Source: Trachythela sp. YZ-2020
Taxonomy: Eukaryota; Cnidaria; Anthozoa; Malacalcyonacea; Clavulariidae
Assembly: GCA_016169945.1 (NCBI GenBank)
Contig: JADLSH010000395.1
Location: 10,382,001-10,446,000, forward strand
Reading direction: 5' to 3'
DNA: 64,000 nucleotides
Position 1 is the first letter of the stretch; every line of letters begins with the position of its first letter. The notes beneath the pieces were generated by a model. The model saw only the letters and a list, made by a program, of their open reading frames with translations. It had not been told where the DNA came from and did no database searches. The position numbers and the translations under genes are program-made. Below, in pieces: positions 56,410 through 64,000 of the stretch.

Positions 56410-57400
56410 TCCGAGCGTGCGCAGACAAAACCGGCTTTCGGATAAAACCACCATACCACTTTAAAACAAAAATCTGGAAGGAGGAGTTTGTAGATTTTAG
56501 TGTTTTTGTAGATTTTAGTGTTTTGTTGAGCAATCCCGACCCAACCACACGTTATGAAATTAACGTGCGGCCTTCGGAAACTGGCCAGCCTAGCCTGCCT
56601 CTCTTGTTTTAGAGCCAACCGCAAAGTCTAATAAACAAATAAAAAATTTTAATGATTGGCTTCGTGCGTTTCACATATTTGTGTCCATTTATACTCTAAA
56701 ATGCCCCCATGAGTCCCCCGCACTCATGAAATATGGCCAAGTTGTGCAAGATTTGGCTGCGCGCGAGCACAATTGGTATTATTATGACGAAAACTTTCGG
56801 TTTTTGCGGCAGGCACAGACATCACAGGTTCCATGGGCGACCATTCATTGGAAATTATGGCTCCGATCACAGAACTCTCCACCACACACAGTTTTAGGTC
56901 ATTCATTTCTACGTCGACTTAAGTCAGATCTGCATGTTCAGTCAGACTCACAAATGTTCCCAACATTTAAACTTAACGGGACAGCCCAAGTTTATATGCA
57001 TGGTATTGGTGGTCGCACGGTTTGTAAGGTGCAGAAACATGATATTGGGGTTGTATCAAGATCGTCATCTTGGAGATTGGTACAAATGATTTGTCCTTTT
57101 TACCACCCATGGGTTCTGAAATTGAGAATTGGTTTCTTTGTTGCAAAATACCTATTCCGTCAAAGTTGTGTGTGTTTGCCTGCTAACTCCGCGCAATCAT
57201 AATCAAGTTTTCAACGAGAAACAAGTCATTGTTAATCAATACTTAGCGTTGTGTTAGAACATATACCGAAAGTGTTTACTTGGTTTCATCGGGGTTTTGC
57301 ACGGCCATCGGTAATACTGTTTCTTCGAGATGGGGTTCATTTCAACAAAATCGGTCAATACCACTTGTATCGAAGTTATAGGGGCGCCATTCTACAATCT
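56410..57400 (+). pseudogene. YR-element gag-like region joined to SGNH hydrolase
   Basis: WKEEFVDFSVLLSNPDP (56480 on) has a 20-bp tandem duplication (VDFSVF VDFSV). After shifts, KYGQVVQDLAAREHNWYYYDENFRFLRQ and IHWKLWLRSQ follow (56728-56875). The next motif is LGHSFLRRLKSDLH (block I, Ser nucleophile; 56895-56940), then GIGGRTV, then after a shift near 57065 ILEIGTNDLSF (block III, 57070-57100). The zinc-knuckle segment normally between gag and hydrolase is absent. A catalytic Ser and Asn are visible, but frameshifts make it inactive. Confidence 0.65.
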
Positions 57401-57639
57401 CTTAGCATGCTATAGTTTTATAGCATACATTGTATATATAAGTTTATTATGAATGAATTTCTCCTGGGGAGCTACACCGGGTTATATATGATTATATACT
57501 AGGTTCTTTTATATGGTTAGATCATATTACATGTTACAGGCTTGTTTTCCCCAGCGTATTTTATCTTACGCCAGAGTTTCTTAGGTTTCTGCCACTTTTG
57601 TGGTTTTTAGCAGCCTTTTAGTTTAGAACTTTATCGACA

Positions 57640-57943
57640 AATAACAAGTTGTCCAGTGCAGTTATTGAATGATTATCTGGTTTTGCATGCGAGTCAGCCT
57701 GGTGCTATTTTTATTTCACACCTTGGTAATCCAGTATCGCGTGACGAGTTTGCTAATCAACTTAAGAGGGTTTTTCGTCATTGTGGTCTGGATACTTCAA
57801 AGTATAAATCATATTCATTTAGGATTGGGGCCGCATCCTATGCCGCTGAGAACGGATATTCTGATGCGCAAATTCAGGCGTTGGGTCGTGGGAAATCAAA
57901 CGCATTTCTGAAATATTTGCGCATTTCGACTTTGTCAACTTAA
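57640..57943 (+). pseudogene. Tyrosine recombinase C-terminal part
   Basis: VQLLNDYLVLHASQPGAIFIS..PVSRDEFANQLKRVFRHCGLD leads into YSFRIGAASYAAENG (the His/Arg box; the second catalytic Arg is in SFRIG), then QALGRGKSNAFLKYLR with the nucleophile Tyr. Related proteins as I know them have GRWKS, here GRGKS. The N-terminal half is missing. Confidence 0.72.
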
Positions 57944-58425
57944 GCTGGGTACGATTATGTCTTCTGGGGATAAATCATGTGGGGGGGGGGGGGGGGGTTC
58001 AACCTCAGAGTTTTGCTATGTTACTTGCAAGGGCAGTGATGTAGATTCTTTAAGTTTTTGTGTGTTGGGCAACCATCTAGATTTCTTGTCATTTGACCCT
58101 CGACTTGTATAATTGTATTTGCCTGTTTAGTGAGGACAAACGGGGCAATCCAATTACTATACTCTGGCTGGCACGGCAATACTATATCCTTCTCACTGAC
58201 CTTATATATGTTCAGTGTCATTTCATTATTAATTATATTTACATGCACTTATTACTTGTTGCAGTCTGCAAGGGCGGCTGCGTTTACACATTATGCCGTC
58301 GGCACTACTCGTCAGTCTTATTGTTATAAACTAATAGTACATGCATTCATTCTCCTTGGGGTGGGGTTGATCTCGGCTTCGCCTCGATGATTTGGTGATG
58401 TTTACCTCCACCCTTTTCTTGGCAC

Positions 58426-58623
58426 GAAACATTAGTATTTTCAAACATATGTATTAATAAATATTGATTTGTTTTACTTAAATGAATAGGCTAGGAGGAT
58501 TGTTACTCCTAGCCAAGTTATCCAAAACATTACTATTTTCAAACATATATGTATTAATAAATATTGTTTTGTTTACTTAAATAAATCGGCTAGGAGGATT
58601 GTTACTCCTAGCCAAATTATCCC
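58426..58623. repeat. Two 98-bp direct repeats each with a hairpin
   Basis: Units 58426-58523 and 58524-58623 are about 92 percent alike by eye. Each contains GGCTAGGAG..CTCCTAGCC (58489-58514 and 58588-58613), a 9-bp stem with an 8-bp loop. They may be split direct repeats of the YR element. Confidence 0.8.
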
Positions 58624-58639
58624 AAAACTGTGGTATCTT

Positions 58640-59300
58640 TAATGCTTGTCAAATGCCCAGAAAAGGAAGCTTCGGAGAAAGAATGCATATACAATAAGTG
58701 GAGGTTAGTTTGTATTTTACAAGATATAAATCACATTACATAAATATTATATTTTAACGAGAATTGCCGTAAAAAGGGCTAGATTATGTCCTATGATTAC
58801 AAAAATGGTATCAAACTAAAGGGATTGGAAATCCCCATCGAATGGTGGTATTTACGAGTTTGTAGTAAAGAGATCGTAAAACGCTGAATCGAACAGTGGT
58901 ATTGTCATCTACATAGCACACACTGAACCGAAGATATGAAAACTGCAAAATTAGTGAAAATTCTAAGATGATATATCGTCTTAGAATTGATACCCGCTAC
59001 ACCAATTGATACTACGCTAATTGATACACCAATAAAGAGTTAATGAACATATATCGTGTAATTTACATATCATGGATATAAGACAATTATATAGGAACTT
59101 TAGAAGACATTTTGTCATTTTCAAACCTCATGATCTGGCTTTATCATTTCCATGGCCAGAAATTAGAGACACTGAGCTAATATCGGCACAGAATAGAGAT
59201 GAGCAGAAAGCTCACTCGGGGGTGTAAAGGGTGCCAAATTATCAGTCGACTTCCGTTTTGGCCGCCATGTTGAAAGAAAGCCTCCTGAGTTAATTTTACT
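58640..59300. other. Noncoding stretch
   Basis: No gene recognised. AT-rich, with a weak palindrome around 58960-58990. Confidence 0.4.
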
Positions 59301-59310
59301 GGAGTTAATA

Positions 59311-59403
59311 TGGCAGAAAACGAAATGGAACCACAAAAACCACTGTACCTGCAAGAATATTTGGACGATTCTCATTTTACTTTGACACCATTTAAAGAGA
59401 TGG
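59311..59403 (+). CDS. Possible short 5-prime exon
   Basis: ATG at 59311 opens MAENEMEPQKPLYLQEYL..HFTLTPFKEM and ends at ATG|GTAGGC, a weak donor; reading through meets a stop nine bases later. The upstream sequence CCGTTTTGGCCGCCATG is more GC-rich than its surroundings. No downstream exon was identified. Confidence 0.25.
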
Positions 59404-59551
59404 TAGGCAATTGAGTTAATTGTTGCTGGAAGGCAACCAACAACGTTTAGCATGGAATTTCGCCAACGTAAGGCGATGACTTACCAATTAACTTATAAAA
59501 GTAATCTTAGGGGCGACGTCCATACTCACATTGCCACGCAAAACGTCAAAC

Positions 59552-59594
59552 TGACGTTTTCAGGCATACCCACCCACCCAGTCCTGAAAACGTC
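59552..59594. repeat. Inverted repeat around a cytosine-rich loop
   Basis: CTGACGTTTTCAGG and its complement CCTGAAAACGTCAG flank CATACCCACCCACCCAGT. Possible MITE remnant. Confidence 0.6.
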
Positions 59595-59792
59595 AGGTGC
59601 AGTATGCATATTTTTCTAGCGAGATTGATGTATTATTACAGCATCAACAACTATTAAACCAAAGACATGAAATACACCCTGATGTTCTGAATTGAATATG
59701 CAGTTTAATATGCAACAAAATATCAAAAGTAGCTATAATAGTTTTATAGTTTTATAAAATGTTTTACGTTTGTATTCTCACTGTTAAATTGT

Positions 59793-61676
59793 TTATTTGC
59801 AAGATTTGCAAATGAAATCATCATTCGTAATATGTTCAACTCCGGCACAAAATGCATGTATCCAAGCTTTACATTGATCACACTGAACCCATTTGATGTT
59901 GTCACTTTCGTCACGGGCTATAATGCATTCTATTGCACCACATGCTTCCTCTCTGTCATCGCAATTTCTCTCATTTACATTCCTCAGTAAGTCTTGCAAA
60001 GACCTTTGCCGTTTCCTAGACGATTTTCCTGTTGATTTACTCTTTCGTTTTACAGCTGCTGGCTCTTTCATGACGTTTGGCTCTTCTGAATTATGGGCGT
60101 CATCAATTCTTGACATCATGCGTCTTGCTGTGTGGCCTTCTTGACTCTTGTGGCGGTTAAGAGTAGATAAACTGGAGAAAACCTTTCTGCAGCTATTTAT
60201 CTTACACTTGAATACACTTTGTTGCTTCTCTGAAGCGGCAGATTGTCTGCGATGAAACACAGATATGTGCCGAGCCTTTGCTGTTTTTGACTTGAAATGA
60301 TAAGATTTGCAGCCTTGAGAACATGCACCAAGGTTATCTTTCACTGCCGTTGGTTGCCCAACATGACCATACTGTTTACTCTCATTCAAACATTCTTGCA
60401 GGAAAGTATTGTAATGGCCTCTTCTTTCTTTCGACAGTGTCAGAGAGGGAAATTTAACGTTGCTACGGGTTCCGCCGAAATGCTGAAAAATATCCTCAGA
60501 TCGCCATTTTTTGCAGCAACTCAAATCTTCACATTTTACAAACACGATTTCGTTTAAATGACGATCAAGGTGTTGGTGCATGTTGGTGAATTCTTTGCGA
60601 ATCTCTGTGTACTTGTGAATATCTCGAATTGGACAGGTCATAAATTTTTTTACCTCATCGTAGTCATTAAACAGCAATTCAACTTCCCCTGTTAGTACCG
60701 GGTATGAATAAACCGGAAAGCTATCAAATGTTGCGTTGTTCCAGAAATTCTCTACGGTTGATTTAATAGCATTGTCGAAAACTATTTTTTCTTGCTTGAA
60801 AAGTTCTTCTGCTGATAAACCAGCTTGATAACAAGGAGGTTTCGGTTGATCTTCAACAGTGGCGCTAAATTGGACACCCGCCAACTTATTACTAAGGGGA
60901 GACCAAAGGTGCTCAACACAGTTGAAAGCTGAATACCGTGCAGCATAGGTGAAAATGGACAAAATGTCAAGTTCTAGCTCTTTAAATAATCGATAAAAAT
61001 AGAAAGTATTTAATATTGACATTGGGGTGAAATCAGGGCCACCATCTGACATCAGCATCAAAACTGTTTTTTTCTTTAGGCTTTCATCGGAAGAAATTAT
61101 CTTGTGAAGACCTGAAATGTGTGAAACAATTGTTGTTCCATCATATTTGCTGGATCGAACATACACGTGAGCAGGACCGGAATATGGTGTACTTAAATGA
61201 AGCCGTCCAAGATTGTCTAACGTAAGACAGTCAGAATCTGGCTTCAATGGAATGCTTGAAAACTTTTCATGAGATTCCTTGTTAAAAACTGGTAACGCAA
61301 AGGTTGTTGAAGTGCCTTCTTTGATCATACAGATGAAAATCGGAGCTTCATCTTTGGGGCATGAGGTTTCGACATTAACGAATGTATTTTCCGTAATGTT
61401 AAGGAGCACTACACGAGTATTCAGAATGGATGAAATCGCCAATAAAATATCCTTCACGTTTTCATACGATGGGTTTTCAAGTTCTCCAGAATCAAAAGAT
61501 TTTTCTTTTTTCAGATAATCCATAATTTCTTCCTTGGATATTTTAACATTCAACTGGGTACTGGCTTGGTGAACGATATAAATATGACTAGTATGGGAAA
61601 TATTGTCAATGAGATATAACAAATCAATATACCCTGCAAACAACATCCCCTCTGACAAGGGAACTTCAGTCATCAT
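59793..61676 (-). CDS. 627-codon protein with DDE-like motif, C2H2 and PHD fingers
   Basis: An intact frame; an in-frame TAA sits directly before the ATGATG start. Residues 1-150 are alpha/beta of unknown type. Residues 205-270 hold LMLMSDGGPDFTP (D211, D215) and FNCVEHLWSPLSNKLAGV (E255), which resemble the later part of a transposase-type acidic core. A zinc-finger pair follows (CSQGCKSYHF..H; then C-x4-C-x12-H-x5-H in FKCKINSCRKVF..H), a basic Lys/Ser/Arg stretch with RKRQRSLQDLL, and a C-terminal PHD-like finger (WVQCDQCKAWIHAFCAG to CKSCK, residues about 580-627). The first acidic residue of a DDE triad is not obvious, so N-terminal exons may be missing. Likely nuclear; transposase-derived or domesticated. 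Confidence 0.6.
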   Translation of the reverse strand: MMTEVPLSEGMLFAGYIDLLYLIDNISHTSHIYIVHQASTQLNVKISKEEIMDYLKKEKSFDSGELENPSYENVKDILLAISSILNTRVVLLNITENTFVNVETSCPKDEAPIFICMIKEGTSTTFALPVFNKESHEKFSSIPLKPDSDCLTLDNLGRLHLSTPYSGPAHVYVRSSKYDGTTIVSHISGLHKIISSDESLKKKTVLMLMSDGGPDFTPMSILNTFYFYRLFKELELDILSIFTYAARYSAFNCVEHLWSPLSNKLAGVQFSATVEDQPKPPCYQAGLSAEELFKQEKIVFDNAIKSTVENFWNNATFDSFPVYSYPVLTGEVELLFNDYDEVKKFMTCPIRDIHKYTEIRKEFTNMHQHLDRHLNEIVFVKCEDLSCCKKWRSEDIFQHFGGTRSNVKFPSLTLSKERRGHYNTFLQECLNESKQYGHVGQPTAVKDNLGACSQGCKSYHFKSKTAKARHISVFHRRQSAASEKQQSVFKCKINSCRKVFSSLSTLNRHKSQEGHTARRMMSRIDDAHNSEEPNVMKEPAAVKRKSKSTGKSSRKRQRSLQDLLRNVNERNCDDREEACGAIECIIARDESDNIKWVQCDQCKAWIHAFCAGVEHITNDDFICKSCK

Positions 61677-61689
61677 TTATTCATTTTGC

Positions 61690-62770
61690 CCACATCTTAA
61701 ACGATTACTATTTACATTTAAAGTTAGTGATCTTTTATGAAACCCAGGTGAGCTTCTACATCTGGCATTAGACAGAGTAAAAACAATGTTAGGCACATTG
61801 CGGTTTAGTGGATAAACAAAAGACCCAGGCTGCAGAGTATGGCAGCAACGCACCGAAGATAAATTAATGCAATAATAGTGGCACACTTAGGGACGAACAT
61901 TAGAAAAGTGATGAGGGGGAGTTTTTGCCCCTGCACAATATTTTTTCTGGCTGCTTTGGCTTTGCAGAAATATTTTTGCACTAAAATTTTGTGCAATTTG
62001 GAACATGAGCAAATAAAACAGGCATGCATGGAATAACAGGGCCTTAAGAATTCTTCAGTGGGAGGACCATTAATGTAGAGGGACCTAGAGAAGAGATGGT
62101 GAAGTGCATGAGGGGGCAAGGGATCCCCCCCCCAAAAAATTTTGAATTCTTGATTCTCTGTGGCTTGATTTCCTGCATTATAGTGACAGCTTTTAGTCTA
62201 TCCCCTCTAGACAGAATTATTTACTTCGCACAAATTTATTTTTTGCAAATTTGACCTTGCATGAAATTTTTTCCTTTTATTTTCCTTTGTGCACAGACAC
62301 CCCACATATGCATTTCAAATCGCACCTGAGAAATTTTAGGTAGTTTTGCGCACCCGTACTTCAGGTGCGGCTGGATTGCGCACCCAAGATCTTGTTGAAA
62401 AGTGCCATACTCTGCAGTCAGGCAAAAGACATGGGGAGATTGTTTAGTTAACCTATTAACACCCAAAAAATCGTATGGCATCACAGAGTAACAAAACAAA
62501 GTTGAGCACATTGGGCAATATTGCAGCTTAATGGGTAAAGAGAAAATCTACATTTACATTCAGTAGAAAATCAACATTCAGTACAGCAGAAAATCGCTAA
62601 CAAATTCAAAATGGCAGCCAAGCGTTCCTGCACGAGATTAACCGATTTTTAGTTCCACTGTTTTGTATGATCTTGCTCCACAAAGAAAAAAAGGGAAGAT
62701 TAATCAAGTAGAAAGAATAATTAGCAGGAAGAAAGAATTGCTTTTTAAACACATTTTGAGCAACAAATAT
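61690..62770. other. Noncoding stretch between two divergent genes
   Basis: No exon recognised. G- and C-rich patches at 62110-62140 and repeat-like TTGCGCACCC units at about 62340-62390. It could hold the promoters of the flanking divergent genes. Confidence 0.35.
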
Positions 62771-62775
62771 TGAAT

Positions 62776-64000
62776 ATGCTGTTGTTCAAAGTTTGGAATA
62801 AAAGAAAAACAATTCGGAAAGCTGTTCTTGCAAATTCTTTTGTAGAATTTATTTCAAAAGGTGAGTTTTTCATATTTATATTTTTTACAGTTTATATTTT
62901 ATATAAAAATCATGAATATTTAAATTTGAGGTATAAAATATGAATATTTAATAGACAAGCCTCGAGGCAACGCCAACGCCGAACGGATATGGTATATATA
63001 TATACCCAAATATTTTTATATTTTATAGTGCATATTATATATATAAAGAACTCTTTGCATTTAGATTATTATTAAAATTTAAAAAGAGCATTTGGTTTTG
63101 GGTTTTTTTTATAATATTGCTTCTCAGCAACAGAAAAACATGGGCACATGAGGTTTTATTGGTCATTCCAATGCTGTCAATGTGTTTAATATTTATATTA
63201 ATACTTGTTTTTATATATATTTATATACATATATTTACCACATACTAGAAACAGGTTTCACAAACATCATATTCATAATCTATTTATTTTCTACAAAATA
63301 TCCCTAATTTTATATGCACACAGGAAAATAAAAGCTTGGGTTTTCTAATGAAGAGGAAGTAAATGTTTTTACTGACAATGATGGAACTCAGGTGGAAGAA
63401 GATATATTTTTGGAGTTTGACCCTGCCACAATCTTTATAATGACCAGTGCAAAAGATCCTCCTGTTCTCCCTGGTTCAGAAGTCGACAAAGAGCAATCAT
63501 TTTTTGCCTCTGCCTCTAGCGCAGTGGAAGGTATATTGTCTCCAATGTAAAACATGATGCAACTGTTTTGAACTAGAACATGAAATGTTTGTGGTTGCAA
63601 CTATAGTCTAGAATCGTAGCATTTTTATTGTATTTTGTAATAAATGTAATATATTGGACAGGCTTAGATCAGCCAAATTCCAACACACCAAAAGCACCAA
63701 AAAACGTAAGTGAGGAAGTTATAAGAAAAAATTCGATGGTGTATGGGCTTAACAAAAAAAAATGCTAAACTGACCACCTGGCTTTAATGAAGCAGCCTAT
63801 CATCTGGCAAATGAAGATCCAGATCTGTTGTATATAATCGAACACAATTGAAGACAAATGCTGACAGTGAGGCTCGCAAAACCTATGTCTTTAAGAAAAC
63901 ATCGCGATCCCACAGTGTTCACCTTGACAATATTAAGAATAAACTGAAAAGACGTAAAATCAGTTCAAGCGAGCGAAATGACAAAATTTCGTCTATCTAT
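62776..64000 (+). pseudogene. CIDE-N-like multi-exon gene, truncated by the window, with an in-frame stop
   Basis: Exon A 62776-62860 (MLLFKVWNKRKTIRKAV..FVEFISK) ends AAAAG|GTGAGT in phase 1. Exon B 63324-63530 (acceptor CACACAG) gives GK, then TAA, then KLGFSNEEEVNVF, DNDGTQVEED and PATIFIM, donor GAAG|GTATAT. Exon C 63662-63705 (GLDQPNSNTPKAPKN) has donor GTAAGT. From about 63816 a further frame reads RTQLKTNADSEARKTYVFKK..NIKNKLKRRK to the window end. Exons A+B follow the CIDE-N pattern (V.N..RT.RK.V...EFI.K...KLG...V.VF..DGT.V....F......T.F). The TAA falls where Glu is common (GAA to TAA). The CIDE-N domain mediates homotypic interaction in DNA-fragmentation factors. Confidence 0.5.

Larger units (their letters stand above)
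56250..58640 (+). mobile_element. Ngaro-like tyrosine-recombinase retroelement, deleted
   Basis: Order on the plus strand: gag-like region (56410-56880), SGNH-hydrolase-like domain (56895-57400), C-terminal tyrosine recombinase (57640-57943), then a noncoding tail with two 98-bp direct repeats (58426-58623). Cnidarian YR retroelements with an SGNH domain show this order; RT and RNase H are deleted. The outer ends were not fixed. Confidence 0.7.

Noticed and set aside
57979..57998. Poly-G run as a structured regulatory element
   Set aside because: Simple homopolymer; similar runs at 22362 and 49488 suggest slippage.
59163..59453. 96-codon minus frame
   Set aside because: No family pattern; the opposite strand has a slightly better, though weak, exon candidate.
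61805..62511. Short minus frames upstream of the 627-codon ORF as missing N-terminal exons
   Set aside because: No motif, and the 627-codon ORF has an in-frame stop just before its ATG; no supported splice acceptor was found.

Overview
This window reads as AT-rich metazoan nuclear DNA made almost entirely of nested transposable elements. The mix of DIRS and Ngaro-like tyrosine-recombinase retroelements (one carrying an SGNH-hydrolase domain), BEL/Pao, Ty3/Gypsy, CR1/L2-type LINEs, hAT, piggyBac and several long-TIR DNA transposons suits a cnidarian or similar marine invertebrate. That assignment is inference; no ribosomal RNA, tRNA or clear host housekeeping gene was seen. Introns are short with GT..AG ends, and nearly every coding stretch is broken by frameshifts, stops or insertions.

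Layout. 1-1.8 kb: minus-strand LINE ORF1 with CCCH fingers. 3.2-13.7 kb: a DIRS retrotransposon whose gag is split by a 7.4-kb hAT element (8-bp target duplication). A Ty3/Gypsy element (5-bp duplication) sits inside that hAT, and a 487-bp TIR element (9-bp duplication) sits in the DIRS pol. 13.7-29.9 kb: a BEL/Pao element inside the DIRS element. It is split by a 9.04-kb DNA transposon with very long TIRs, and again by a LINE in the integrase. The 9-kb transposon encodes a large acidic-core plus C2H2 transposase-like protein of a family I cannot name. It is itself split by a 3.1-kb element with 0.7-kb TIRs, one arm of which carries two mariner-type MITEs.

30-32 kb: piggyBac, minus strand. 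32.3-37.7 kb: a minus-strand LINE interrupted by a 1.76-kb TA-flanked element. 38-41.5 kb: a second, diverged minus-strand copy of the 9-kb transposase family, interrupted by a 2.8-kb deleted Gypsy element (TSD GTCTC). 41.7-46.9 kb: a hAT remnant and three LINE fragments. 47.2-51.7 kb: an integrase-type transposase that has lost its central catalytic block and is split by a 3.5-kb element (TSD CTA). 51.7-53.8 kb: a foldback element with a hAT MITE in one arm. 55.0-55.5 kb: an unrecognised frameshifted gene fragment. 56.3-58.6 kb: a Ngaro-like YR element. 59.8-61.7 kb: an intact 627-codon ORF with an acidic DDE-like motif, C2H2 and PHD fingers. 62.8-64.0 kb: exons of a CIDE-N-like gene running off the window.

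The insertion order can be read from matching flanks: DIRS, then BEL, then the 9-kb transposon, then the 3.1-kb element, then the MITEs, which is five levels deep. In several cases the interrupted reading frame rejoins exactly once one target-site copy is removed. No set of genes here looks like a cooperating host pathway; the functional units are individual mobile elements, mostly dead.
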